Shown here in pieces: positions 1 to 11,662 of a stretch of 64,000 nucleotides of DNA. A model generated the notes under the pieces. The model searched no databases. It saw nothing but the letters and a program-made list of their open reading frames with translations, and had not been told where the DNA came from. Each line of letters opens with the position of its first letter. Position 1 is the first letter of the stretch. The translations under genes and the position numbers were made by a program. This DNA comes from Batillaria attramentaria (Eukaryota > Mollusca > Gastropoda > Batillariidae): the NCBI GenBank assembly GCA_018292915.2, contig JACVVK020000453.1, forward strand, positions 462,501 through 526,500, in the 5' to 3' direction.

Positions 1-1
1 C

Positions 2-3000
2 GCAGGGCTCGGAGACCAACAGCAGACAGCTGCTGGCTCAGAGTCAGCGCAGGGAGATGTGGACGCAGGTGGCAGCAGTGGGAGTTCAGTTGACAGCAGT
101 CACTACACAGATGTGAAGAAGGTTGTGCAAAAAGTCAAAGCTACACAACCACACGTGCATATCACGGCTGCTGAAGTTACTACCCTGCTGGAGAAACACA
201 AAGAGCGAGCAGACAGAGTAGAGTTTGTGGCAGACATTCTCACGCAAAATGGTGAGCATAGCACACTGAAGAGCCGTGTCTCTGTGAGTGATGACATTTT
301 CACCCAAGCCATGAAACTAAACACGGAGTTCCCAGGTGTAGATCCCTCAGCTATATATGACTTGTTAGAAAAGGCAGGAGACCAAACAAATCTGTTGCAA
401 TCTGTCCGTGAAACCCTTGCCAAGAAAACAGGCAGCACTAAAGTTTCCACAAAAGCTCCATCACTCATTAAAAACGACTCCATACCTGATGACCTTCGCA
501 ATGATCTTGTTTATCGGGACATGCGGACCATCTCGAAGATGTTTCCAGAAAAAGATCAGAATGAGATCTATGCACTGCTGGAGGCGCACTACTACAAGCC
601 AGACCGCGTGCAGGTGGTCATCGAGGAGCTACTTAGGTCTGGTCACTGGAGCCAGGGAGATGGAGACACCAGCAGTTTGTCACACTCTCAGTCACTGGAT
701 GTCGCTGCTGATAGTAAGAGACTACATTTTATGCTTTTAAAAATTTATACAAGTTTGTAAAATGCCATTGTTTTTCACACTGTTTCTTTCTTTATTGTGT
801 GTGTCTTCATTTTGACATTTTGTCTTCGTTTTGACATTTTTGTCTTCATTTTGACATCTTTGTCTTCATTTTGACATTTTTGCAGGGTCTTAATCTATGA
901 CGTGCTGTCAAACTGTGTGGATTTTTTTTTTTTTTTTTTTTTAAACTGCTTTCCCTTTCGGGAAATTTGGGCGCCTCCCCCGGGGGGAGCGCGTCGCCTT
1001 GGTGCAGCGCCACCCAATACCTATCCTTTTTTTTTTTTTTTTTCTTTCAATTTTTGCTGGGGGAGGAAAGCCGGATAACCCGGAGAGAAACCCCTGATGA
1101 GCAGCCCGGCAGCCAGGAAAAACTGGTATCACATATATCGCAAGCTCAACCTGGGCTCGAACCCACGCTTCATCGCCATGACATTGGTGATGGCCATTCA
1201 GTAGCGCAGCGGCTAAATCCGATGCGCTACCTATTAGACCACCGCTCACCCCTCCTTTTTTTTTTTTTTTTTTTTTGGATGAACTGTTTCTTTCCACTCT
1301 CACCAGCTGTGGTATTTTTCAAAACAAAGTAGGAAGGTAGTGAGGGTTCTAAACACCTGATCCTTCAACACTGGAGGCCACAAAGTGATTTTAAAAAAAT
1401 GGTCATAATGTCAAAATGGAGCATCTTATCATTCACAAAAATTATATGTACTTGCATCCATAGCTGCCTTTAGACTTTGAGCCATCTTGTTCAAGGCTTT
1501 CTTTGTTTGTTTGTTTTTTTCTGGTGTATTCAGTTTGGTGTACACTATGAAGCTTGTGTTTCAGCGTCATCAGCACATCTTCAGTCAGCACTACATCCTT
1601 TGCCTGGTGACCTTCAAAGTGATGTCGACCACCTGCGTGACGTGTTTCCAGACTGTGACCCGAACTACATCTATGAGCGGCTGGAAGCCAACAAGAGTTC
1701 AGCAGACCGTGTCAGGATCTTGGCGGCTGAGATGTTTGAGCGCCGGGACTACCCTCAACTGAAAGAGGTCATAGAAAAACAGACCAAACAGGCACGGCGA
1801 CAACGTCTGCAGAGACTGGACATCACCATTGAAGTAAGGATTCTAGGAGGGAAAAAAATGCTCAAAAACGTATAAACGTGTTTTCTTTTGGGTCAACCCA
1901 TAAATGGCACAGCGATTTGCACATCAGTACACAACAAAACAACCAAAAAAAAAATGCCTGTGTTAGCAATCTCAAATGAATTCATAGATGGCAGTCTATC
2001 AAATCCTGTATGATTTTGCAAGCTATAAGTTGCTTGCTTTGGATATCACAGCACTATATTATTTTTTAACTGTTTTTTTTTTTTTTTTAGTATGATTTAT
2101 TATATTTGACAAATAAACACACTTTGTCTGTACTTAATAACTATGAGTGAGTTCTTTGGTATTTTATATTTCTGTGCCTATTTCAAATACAGGCAGAAAA
2201 ATATATAGTAGGTAGGACATTTTCCTTACGTACTTTGTTCTTGATAATGTACAAGCATGTTTGTTCCCATAACTTTGTATTGTTGTTATGCATTTACTTG
2301 CCCAGGACTTCCTTGCCAAGTTCCCAGATCCCAGCACAACATTCCGCGATGAAGAGAAAGAAATGAAAGAAAGTTACAAGGCCCATGTCACTGCGCAGCT
2401 GAGGCATGATTTTCCAGACTTCAAAATGAGTTACATCAGGTCTGCTTTAGAGAGACACAAGTCGCACTATCTGCACACTGTTCAGGAGCTTGAAGCCAAA
2501 ATGGACGACATTCTTGGTGAGCATGAGTGGTCGAATGCCAAGTGGACCCTAAAAATGATGCTGTAATCCTTGATTCCACTGGGTTAGGGTTTCAGTTGGC
2601 CATTATTCATCTGAGCTGTCGTGTATGGTCATATTTCTGTCCACACCAACCCAAACTGGGGAAAATATTAACATTGCAAAATGATTAAATGACTTGAATT
2701 AGCGACAGTATCTCAGTACCAGTGTACTTCACTGAACCCCTCAGTGGAACATGTACAAGACTGTACTGTATCATAGTCGGGGTTAGCGTGTAACGGTGCA
2801 TGGTTATACAGATGGCTAATTTTTGTGTGTCTTTTTTGTACAGTCAATGGAGGACGTTCCAGAAAACTCCGCCCAAGTCCCAGAGCAGAAGCACTGTCTT
2901 ATCCAGATGAGCCCGATGAGTACTTTTTCTATGAGCTGTGGTTCAGCAGAAATGAGCAGAAGGTGAAAGGTACAAACAAGAATGTTATATTCATGTAACC

Positions 3001-3896
3001 TCTGCATCCAATCAAGAGCTGTACTTTAACACTAATTTAGCAATATCATCGTTGTGAGCACCAAAAAAACCCGAAAACAATTTGGAGTACTATGTCACCT
3101 TCACATATTGTGTGTCACATTACACAGAAAGTTTGAATGCCAATTTATACCGAATCTGAGTGCATTTGGAAATGTTCATCCACTTATTCTGTGTGCCGAA
3201 CTGAATTTTCCAGACTATTTCAGCCAGAAGGAGGCCGCACGGAAAGCCAAGGTGGAAGCAGCGCGTACCAACAATGAGCTGTACGAGTGTGGCTGCTGTT
3301 TTGAGGATGAATGTCTCTTTGAAGAGATGAATGCATGTGCGGATGGGCATCTTTTCTGCCGGCAGTGCATCGCTCGATCTGTGGAGGCTGCTTTTGGTGA
3401 AGGTGTGAATCTCCTTACATTCTGATTGAGACTCAAAACAAAGCGAGCAAACCATAGAAACAAGGAAAGAAAAAAACAAAAAAAACCAAACCCAGAGAGA
3501 GTGAATTTAGGGAAAAAAAGAGAGTGTGGTTTTACTGTTGATTTCAGTTTTTCCCCCAGTGTTGGCAAAGAAAGGATGATCATATACAACTGGAAGCTGT
3601 CCTGACCCTGAGGATAAAGCACCCAGTTTTACACGTCAGCAGAGAGTCTTAAGAAGCATACTAAAATTTGTATCATTTTTTCATACATGTAATTCTATTT
3701 TGCATGCATTCATTTGTGTCATTTTATCACTTATCGGTACATGTAATCCTATTTTGCATACATTCATTGCAGGTAAAACTGCATTCCCCTGTTTAACGGG
3801 GTCTTGCGAACATCAGATTCCGCTGTCTGTGTTGAAAGATGTCCTGCCGTCTACCATGTTCTCGAAGGTTTGCATGGAAACAGTTTGCATGTGTGT

Positions 3897-3963
<67 letters not shown>

Positions 3964-6900
3964 ACTCACATGCACACCAAAGTTTCATTTTCATTTCAGG
4001 GGCAGTATTACATGTAAAAGTAAAAACTTTTAGATGTTAACACTCACTTGAAGCATGATAAGAATGGACGATTGATGTTTACACTTTACAGCACTGCTCT
4101 AGCAATGGTAGTTGCTTTGTGTGTTCTAGATGCTGAGGAAGATGCAGGAGGAAGAGGTGCGGCAGGCAGGGATCCCAGACTTGGTCGAATGTCCCTTCTG
4201 TAGCTTTGCCACCATCATGGCCAATCCAGAAGACCGTGTGTTCCGTTGTCTGAACCCAGAGTGTCTCAGGGACTCATGCAGGTCAGTATCTGGCCATTGT
4301 TCAGGTTTGTTGTTCTGTGAAGTTTAAGTAAAGGTATTGAACAGTCAAAGATTTGTTCTGTATAGTATCATTCTGTGCACTGTTTCTCATTAATATCTGA
4401 AAGAGGTTTTATGCTTTAGTCTTGTCTACATTTGGGAACAGGGACTTTCTTTCCTTTGGGTTTTTTTTTTTTTGTTTTTTGTTTTTTTTTGGTAATAAAA
4501 TTACACAATGTTACCAAAATTTAAGTTAGTAGGAAGTTAATCTTTTCATATGTTATTACTTTTATTCACTGAACTGCCATAATTGTGCAAAACATGTACA
4601 ACAGCTGTCTTTGAACACATTTCAAAATCATCTATACATTAAGAACTCTAGCTGTGTGTCCGGCATACGGCATTGTTGGAAAAAAGTTTTCGTTGAGCGT
4701 GTTTGTGTGTGCATTCCAAACAGTTAGTGGACTGACTGGGCCCCTCTGGTATTACTCTAGTAAAATCTGTATGGGTTGTCTTAGACACATTTGCAGGAAG
4801 AAGTGTTTTACTGTTTTCAGGCTTTGTCGAGAACCTAACCATGTGCCCCTGAAGTGTGAGGAAGTGGAGAAACAAAATGAAACGGACATGCGCACTTTCA
4901 TAGAGAAGCGTGTGACCGAGGCCATGCTTCGCAAGTGCCACCGCTGTAGCAAGCGTTTTGTGAAGGACGTGGGATGCAACAAGATGACATGCATCTGTGG
5001 CGCCACCAGCTGCTACATCTGTCGGGAACCAGACATCGATTATGATCACTTTAATGAGGGCAGGTAGGGTTGCTCAGTATGACATGTTTGATGTACCAGG
5101 TCTTGTGATTACATAGCAGGTTACCCGGCTATGCAATGAGAGATAATAATCCGGTGAATAAGTGGAAAAGGTGGATATAACATTAATTTGGGTATTTTCG
5201 GAGACTTTGCAGAGGTACCCGGCTTTGCCGAGGAATCATATGGTGGTAGGTAATATAGAAACAACTGTAAAATGGACACAAAAACACACACATACACACA
5301 GAAAAAAGCTGAACAGTTTAAAAAAAAAAAAAAAAAAAGCACCAACCAAAGCCACTTTGTCAGTACCGAAAATTTAATGACTCTTAAGGCTTCCGTCACT
5401 ATCTTTACTTAATAATGTGTCTGAATGTGATTTAGTGAATTTGTAATTGGTGTGTGTGTGTGTATGTATGTGTGTGTGTGTGTGTGTAGGTGCGGTGAGG
5501 GGGACATGAACATGGTGCATCAGCGGGAGATGGAGGAAGCGGCCCAGAAAGCAAAGGAGGAATACCTGCGTGATCATCCAGAGGCTGCTGACATCAACCT
5601 CAAATACGACCCCATGCAGCATGTCAACACTGGTGAGAGCTCTGTGTATGTGCACATGCATGTGCAGGTGCACAGGTGGCTGTGTGTGTGTGCATAGGTT
5701 TTCACATATTAGATATAGCATTGTAGGCGATTGTCACTTTTGTTTGTTGTCTTTTTTTTTTCTTTTTTCTCCACAGTAAAAAATCAAGAGTATGTTTGAT
5801 AGAGTCTTGGATTGAAAAAAAAAAAAATCAAGAATTTGTTTGATAGAGTCTTGAATTGGAAAAAAAAAAATCAAGAGTTTGTTTGATAGAGTCTTGAATT
5901 GAAAACGCTGGTACAGTATTCATCTTTTTTTTTTTTTAAAAATTCACACTGACACTGAACAGAGAAAAATATAGTTGCTATGTGCTGGGAAACTTGCGCT
6001 TCATAAGTAATTAAATGGACAGATGTAATGGATGCTGACCCCATTTCATGCACAGGAAGTGGAGGATCTCTTTGTTGTTACTATAGTATACACATGCATT
6101 GACCGTGACTCAGACAGTGGTCATATTATCCTGGGTGAAATGTCTTTGCTGCTGGCGTTCGCTGCATAGTTTTATAGTACATGTACAGCATGGAATCACC
6201 TTCTTCTGCTTCTCCTTTTTTTTCTTCTTTTTTTTTTGTCTGTGTTTGCTTGGGATTGAATGTATTGCAGATGGCAGTTTGGCTTGTTTGTGGTGGTGGT
6301 GTATAATGTGATCATAGTGTTTGCCTCTCTGCCCCTTCCTTCCAGAGCCATCCAACCCTAAACCACTCTTTCATTTCGGCCTCCGTGATTTCCTGTTTGT
6401 CAATTCTGACCATGAAATTGAAGAAGACACTGATGAAGAAACGGAGGAAGATACTGAAGAAGACAGCGATGAAGAGAGAGATGAAGATAGGGAAGACGAT
6501 AGTGAAGGAGATAGTGTTGAAGAAACAAGTGAAGGTGACCCACATGGGGTGTTTTTGAAATGTAGTCGCGAATTTTTCAAGTTGCATTGAAATCACCTGC
6601 ACAGCTGTCACCTGAGCCATCATAGACCGTCCCACACCCATCCACCCTCCTGAACCTCCTCTTTAAACTTCCTTATCCTTTGCTCCTTTATCAGTTTATG
6701 ATAACATATTCGTGAATCTGCATCTACTCACTTTTGTGTGCCTGTTTATTTTGTTCCTCAGCTTTCTGGCCCTCTTTCTCCTTCTTTCTTTTTTTTTTAA
6801 AGTTTTAGTCACTGTAGCTGTGACGATCACAAAATTGCGAGAAGGAGAAAGTGGCACGTCTCTCAATGTAACACTTTCACTAACAGTAACACAGCACTCT

Positions 6901-7459
6901 AACCTTTCATGATAGCACTTGGCATTAAATATCTTGAAGATTTTTTTTTTTTTTTATATAATGATTTTGTGTGTTACTGTTGCAGTAATGTGCACATGTG
7001 TGTACCTGTGTCACAGACTCAGGTTTAAGCCTTAAGCGTTAAGGTGAAACGGCTGCATGATTATAGGTAGTGAGCTCGAAATCATAATGCCAGTAGTTCA
7101 CCAGTAGTCTTTTTTTTTTTTTTTTTTTGATGGACCAGATGTCAGCTGAGCCATTTGGCAAAGATCCCAAGGACTGTCTAGCAGACACCCTACCTCAATA
7201 CCCCAGAATCCTGCCCTGCCCCACCCACACCCTATTACTAGTGTTACATTACTGTCATAATAGTGGAGACAAAAGCAAACTATAGGATGAAGGTTTTTGT
7301 TTTCCCACGTCTCTGAATGTCTCTTGTTCTCCAGGTACTGATGTGGGCAACCCGTTCGGTCATGATCATGATGATGGTTATGATGATGATGAAGGGAGCA
7401 TCATCGATTCTGATGCACGTGATGATTCTTACTCCGATTCTGATGATCCCTATTGGTGA
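2..7459 (+). CDS. RNF216: RNF216/TRIAD3-type RBR E3 ubiquitin ligase, 5' end missing
   Basis: Cytosolic RING-IBR-RING ligase: it takes ubiquitin from an E2 onto its own cysteine, then passes it to substrate. Coding exons: 2-713, 1565-1833, 2306-2516, 2844-2969, 3214-3402, 3773-3867, 4130-4281, 4821-5063, 5490-5632, 6346-6534, 7335-7459 (TGA 7457-7459). Phases match throughout and give 817 codons. The frame is open from base 2, so the true start is upstream. The N-terminal part has repeated CUE/UBA-like helices, such as DVFPDCDPNYIYERLEA in exon 2. RING1 starts at ECGCCFEDE in exon 5. The IBR starts at CPFCSFATI in exon 7. RING2 in exon 8 has HRCSKRF then VGCNKMTCICG; by analogy with parkin and HOIP the catalytic residue is the Cys of VGC (codon 4975-4977). 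Exon 10 encodes an unusually acidic Glu/Asp run and the protein ends in an Asp/Ser-rich tail. Family call is firm; the acidic region is lineage-specific as far as I can tell. Confidence 0.93.
803..882 (+). repeat. Short tandem repeat, about 20-bp unit
   Basis: About four copies of TGTCTTCATTTTGACATTTT with single-base variants lie in the first RNF216 intron. No function is visible. Confidence 0.8.
921..1254 (-). mobile_element. tRNA-derived SINE (family B), minus strand
   Basis: Read on the minus strand, the element starts with a tRNA-like head (GGGTGAGCGGTGGTCTAATA) and a B-box-like GGGTTCGAGCCC near 1153-1165. A body of about 250 bp with internal poly(A) follows, and it ends in an A-tail (T run 921-942). 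The same family recurs at 28191-28495 (+) and 38735-39062 (-). It sits in an RNF216 intron and carries no protein. Confidence 0.82.
3892..3962 (+). repeat. (GT)n microsatellite
   Basis: Almost pure GT dinucleotide tract just downstream of the exon ending at 3867 in an RNF216 intron. Confidence 0.95.
5451..5489 (+). promoter_or_regulatory. (TG)n tract forming the 3' splice site of RNF216 exon 9
   Basis: The intron ends in alternating TG/TATG and then TAG at 5487-5489, right before the coding sequence RCGEGDMN. No pyrimidine tract lies between the TG repeat and the acceptor. The repeat itself therefore occupies the place of the polypyrimidine tract, as in the TG-T tract of CFTR (family knowledge). 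Confidence 0.7.
5777..5905 (+). repeat. About 42-bp tandem repeat, three copies
   Basis: Three imperfect copies of an A-run followed by TCAAGAGTTTGTTTGATAGA and GTCTTGAATTG, in an RNF216 intron. Confidence 0.75.
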
Positions 7460-7602
7460 TAGCAATGTGTGTTGCACTTTGGAAACAAGATGGGTGAAAA
7501 AAGTCTCAGTTTCCTGAGAGCACATGTTATGTGCAGTTATGCCAGTTGACAATAAGCTGATAGTGATATATTGTGGAATTATTGGGATTTTTTGTTGTTT
7601 TG
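7460..7602 (+). other. Proximal 3' untranslated sequence of RNF216
   Basis: Follows the TGA directly. No open frame or repeat is visible. The first clear AATAAA-like signals downstream (about 8106 and 8719) fall in or beyond SINE sequence, so the poly(A) site is not settled. Confidence 0.5.
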
Positions 7603-8628
7603 GCTTTTTTTTTTTTTTTTTTGGGGGGGGGGGGGGTGCCCCAACTCTTTGCTGTCTCCAGTGGAGATTCCTCCTGGGTCATGGATGGAATCCACAGAGG
7701 GCTCGGAGGTAGGGGCAATCTTTATTATGCACCGGCCCCCGTAGTGTAGTGGTTAGCATTTCGGACCATGGACCGGGAAACCCGGGTTCGAGTCCCAGCC
7801 GAGGCAAGCGGGATTTTTCATACCTAGGTTGGCTCCTACCCAGAGCGGGTGTGCTATGGGCCCAATGGGGAGGCTGTTGCCACACAGCCGAGACTCACCA
7901 ATTAACACGGATGCGACTTTGGAGGTGTTTCCCTTGGTATGACACGTCTTATGATGTGGATGATTACACGGCCGGCACTGCAGGTGCCGTAGTTCCCGGG
8001 CCTGGTTAATGCCAGGATATTCATGACAGGAAGCGTGGAAATGCGGCCCTGCCCCACAGTCCCAAACCACACAGACCCCCATAACATCATCTTACCGTCA
8101 TCCTCATCTCCATCATCATGCATAATAAAAATTTCCCCAGCTTCCGTGCCCTTCGTGGATTCCATCCATTACCTGGGAGGAACACCACTGGAACTGGCAA
8201 AGAGTTGGGGCACCCCCCCCCCCCCCCAAAAAAAAAAAAAAAAAAAAAAATCTTTATTATGCATGGTGATGCAAATGAGGATGATGGTATGATGATGTTA
8301 TGGAGGTCTGTGTGGTTTGAGACTGCGTGACTGGGCCGTATTCCACACTTCCTGTCAGAAATATCAACCAGGTCTGGGAACTATGGCACCTATGGTGCCA
8401 ACCATGTAGTCATCTACATCATGCGTCATGACAAGAGAAGCACCAACCATGGAGTCGGCGAGTCTTGGTTGTGTGGCAACAGCCTCCCCATTGGGCCCAT
8501 AGCGGATCCGCTCTGGGTAGGAGCTGATCGACCTAAGTAGAAAAAGACTCGCTTTCCTCAGCTGGAATTCGAACCCAGGTCTCCCAGTCCATGGTCTGCA
8601 GTGCTAACCACTACACTAGGGGGCTGGT
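7603..8628 (-). mobile_element. Older SINE (family A), split by a younger SINE
   Basis: A minus-strand, roughly 490-bp tRNA-derived SINE is present in two blocks. The 3' part is 7603-7730 (T then G run, which is an A-tail preceded by a C run on its own strand). The 5' part is 8263-8628, with the tRNA head and a B-box-like GGGTTCGAATTCC at its right end. The interruption is the plus-strand copy at 7731-8250. The outer copy is more diverged in its head than the inner one or the copy at 29624-30118. Confidence 0.85.
7731..8250 (+). mobile_element. Younger full-length SINE (family A) with target-site duplication
   Basis: Starts with a tRNA-like head (CCCGTAGTGTAGTGGTTAGC, then a B box GGGTTCGAGTCCC near 7783-7795). 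It ends with a C run and an A run at 8214-8250. A 13-14 bp direct repeat, (A)ATCTTTATTATGC, flanks it at 7717-7730 and about 8249-8262. This is the mark of target-primed insertion into the older SINE. Confidence 0.9.
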
Positions 8629-9446
8629 ATGTTGTGGAGTTGTAGTGAAGAGTTATTTTCTTCCGTGTTTACCTTAAATTTTGTGCATACCTTTTTTTTT
8701 TTCTTGTTTTGATTGTTAATAAAAAATACACTTTAGTAGAGAGACAATTTTTGCTAACACACTCTGTCAGCAATGTTACAAGTAATTTGATGTGTTATGT
8801 TCAGCGTACACTGTTATCAAGTGATCATTTCTGAAGTTTTGGAATGTCAAAACCTGAGGCCAGGGCTTCCTCGTAAGATTGCAGCTGCACTTGCATTAAT
8901 TAAAAGAAAAAAAAACCCCAAACAACAACAACAACAACAAAAACCCGACCCCCCCCCCCCCCCCCCCAAAAAAAAAACAAAAAAAACAAAACAACAAAAC
9001 AAAACAAAAAACCCTTCAGTTGCAGAATATATTTTTCATTTTTAGGTATGTATATACTCAGGGAAAATTGTATATATGTAAACAAAACATTTTTCTATTT
9101 TTTAAAAAAGTACCAGTGTGTCAGATTTTCATCACAGACATAAGAAATCCAAGCTTGTTCCTTTTCGAGAATTTAAGAGTACACACGCATGCACTGACAC
9201 ACGCACCCACACACCAAAACCATCTTGATATATTCTTTTCTACGTAGTCATCTTTTCATCCCTTTGTCTCAGACTGACTAGGTCCCACAAACGAAACAGT
9301 CACCAGTCCAAACCCATTCTATTTGTGTGACAAATGGAAATCAAAATACTTCTCTGTGATAACTACAGCCGGTGGGCATAGGGAAATCTATGTGACTGAT
9401 TTTTTTGTCATTTGTGTGATTTGATTTTTCATATACATAATTTTCA
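8629..9446. other. Intergenic, no gene recognised
   Basis: Contains an AATAAA at about 8719, a possible distal RNF216 poly(A) signal. Also contains a C-run plus A-rich segment at 8949-9012. No supported coding sequence. Confidence 0.5.
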
Positions 9447-11406
9447 GATGCTAAACATGTTTGTCTTTATTTCACAGTTGTTTGTTTTTCTGTGATAAGT
9501 TATAAAACAACTTACTGTCATATCCCATCAGTTGTTCTATTAAAGATGCTAAACATGTTTGTCTTTATTTCACAGTTGTTTGTTTTTCTGTGATAAGTTA
9601 TAAAACAACTTACTGTCATATCCCATCAGTTGTTCTATTAAAGATGCTAAACATGTTTGTCTTTATTTCACAGTTGTTTGTTTTTCTGTGATAAGTTATA
9701 AAACAACTTACTGTCATATCCCATCAGTTGTTCTATTAAAGATGCTAAACATGTTTGTCTTTATTTCACAGTTGTTTGTTTTTCTGTGATAAGTTATAAA
9801 ACAACTTACTGTCATATCCCATCAGTTGTTCTATTAAAGATGCTAAACATGTTTGTCTTTATTTCACAGTTGTTTGTTTTTCTGTGATAAGTTATAAAAC
9901 AACTTACTGTCATATCCCATCAGTTGTTCTATTAAAGATGCTAAACATGTTTGTCTTTATTTCACAGTTGTTTGTTTTTCTGTGATAAGTTATAAAACAA
10001 CTTACTGTCATATCCCATCAGTTGTTCTATTAAAGATGCTAAACATGTTTGTCTTTATTTCACAGTTGTTTGTTTTTCTGTGATAAGTTATAAAACAACT
10101 TACTGTCATATCCCATCAGTTGTTCTATTAAAGATGCTAAACATGTTTGTCTTTATTTCACAGTTGTTTGTTTTTCTGTGATAAGTTATAAAACAACTTA
10201 CTGTCATATCCCATCAGTTGTTCTATTAAAGATGCTAAACATGTTTGTCTTTATTTCACAGTTGTTTGTTTTTCTGTGATAAGTTATAAAACAACTTACT
10301 GTCATATCCCATCAGTTGTTCTATTAAAGATGCTAAACATGTTTGTCTTTATTTCACAGTTGTTTGTTTTTCTGTGATAAGTTATAAAACAACTTACTGT
10401 CATATCCCATCAGTTGTTCTATTAAAGATGCTAAACATGTTTGTCTTTATTTCACAGTTGTTTGTTTTTCTGTGATAAGTTATAAAACAACTTACTGTCA
10501 TATCCCATCAGTTGTTCTATTAAAGATGCTAAACATGTTTGTCTTTATTTCACAGTTGTTTGTTTTTCTGTGATAAGTTATAAAACAACTTACTGTCATA
10601 TCCCATCAGTTGTTCTATTAAAGATGCTAAACATGTTTGTCTTTATTTCACAGTTGTTTGTTTTTCTGTGATAAGTTATAAAACAACTTACTGTCATATC
10701 CCATCAGTTGTTCTATTAAAGATGCTAAACATGTTTGTCTTTATTTCACAGTTGTTTGTTTTTCTGTGATAAGTTATAAAACAACTTACTGTCATATCCC
10801 ATCAGTTGTTCTATTAAAGATGCTAAACATGTTTGTCTTTATTTCACAGTTGTTTGTTTTTCTGTGATAAGTTATAAAACAACTTACTGTCATATCCCAT
10901 CAGTTGTTCTATTAAAGATGCTAAACATGTTTGTCTTTATTTCACAGTTGTTTGTTTTTCTGTGATAAGTTATAAAACAACTTACTGTCATATCCCATCA
11001 GTTGTTCTATTAAAGATGCTAAACATGTTTGTCTTTATTTCACAGTTGTTTGTTTTTCTGTGATAAGTTATAAAACAACTTACTGTCATATCCCATCAGT
11101 TGTTCTATTAAAGATGCTAAACATGTTTGTCTTTATTTCACAGTTGTTTGTTTTTCTGTGATAAGTTATAAAACAACTTACTGTCATATCCCATCAGTTG
11201 TTCTATTAAAGATGCTAAACATGTTTGTCTTTATTTCACAGTTGTTTGTTTTTCTGTGATAAGTTATAAAACAACTTACTGTCATATCCCATCAGTTGTT
11301 CTATTAAAGATGCTAAACATGTTTGTCTTTATTTCACAGTTGTTTGTTTTTCTGTGATAAGTTATAAAACAACTTACTGTCATATCCCATCAGTTGTTCT
11401 ATTAAA
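9447..11406. repeat. 98-bp tandem repeat, exactly 20 copies
   Basis: The unit begins GATGCTAAACATGTTTGTCT and ends CAGTTGTTCTATTAAA. Unit starts are 98 bp apart (9447, 9545 and so on) and the array is 1960 bp, exactly 20 units. I saw no base difference between copies. The unit is AT-rich, has stops in all frames, and contains a small hairpin (AAGTT...AACTT). It lies between RNF216 and the Tc1 element. Confidence 0.95.
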
Positions 11407-11660
11407 GCAAGAACATTTGTGTAGTGTTTTCTTTCTGCATACAGTTGAGAATGGCGTATGTGCATGTGCGTTGATGTTCGTTTTTCAGTACATTTCTGAT
11501 TCCTTGTTGATTTCTGTTTGAGTAGCAGAAAGTCATTTCATTATTCATGTTGGTAGCTTAATGCATGCCACTGGTTTGCCTGTCACATAAAACTGATCTC
11601 ACAGACACACACACAAACACACACACACTTGCGCACATGCGTCTTTGGGAAACATACATA
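11407..11660. other. Spacer between satellite and transposon
   Basis: Unique-looking sequence with a short CA-rich stretch at about 11603-11632. No gene seen. Confidence 0.5.
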
Positions 11661-11662
11661 TA

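Noticed and set aside
7735..7810. Functional tRNA gene
   Set aside because: Same reason: it is the head of a SINE with poly(A) tail and target duplication.
9447..11406. CRISPR-like array
   Set aside because: Units are contiguous 98-bp tandem copies with no unique spacers, in a eukaryotic genome.
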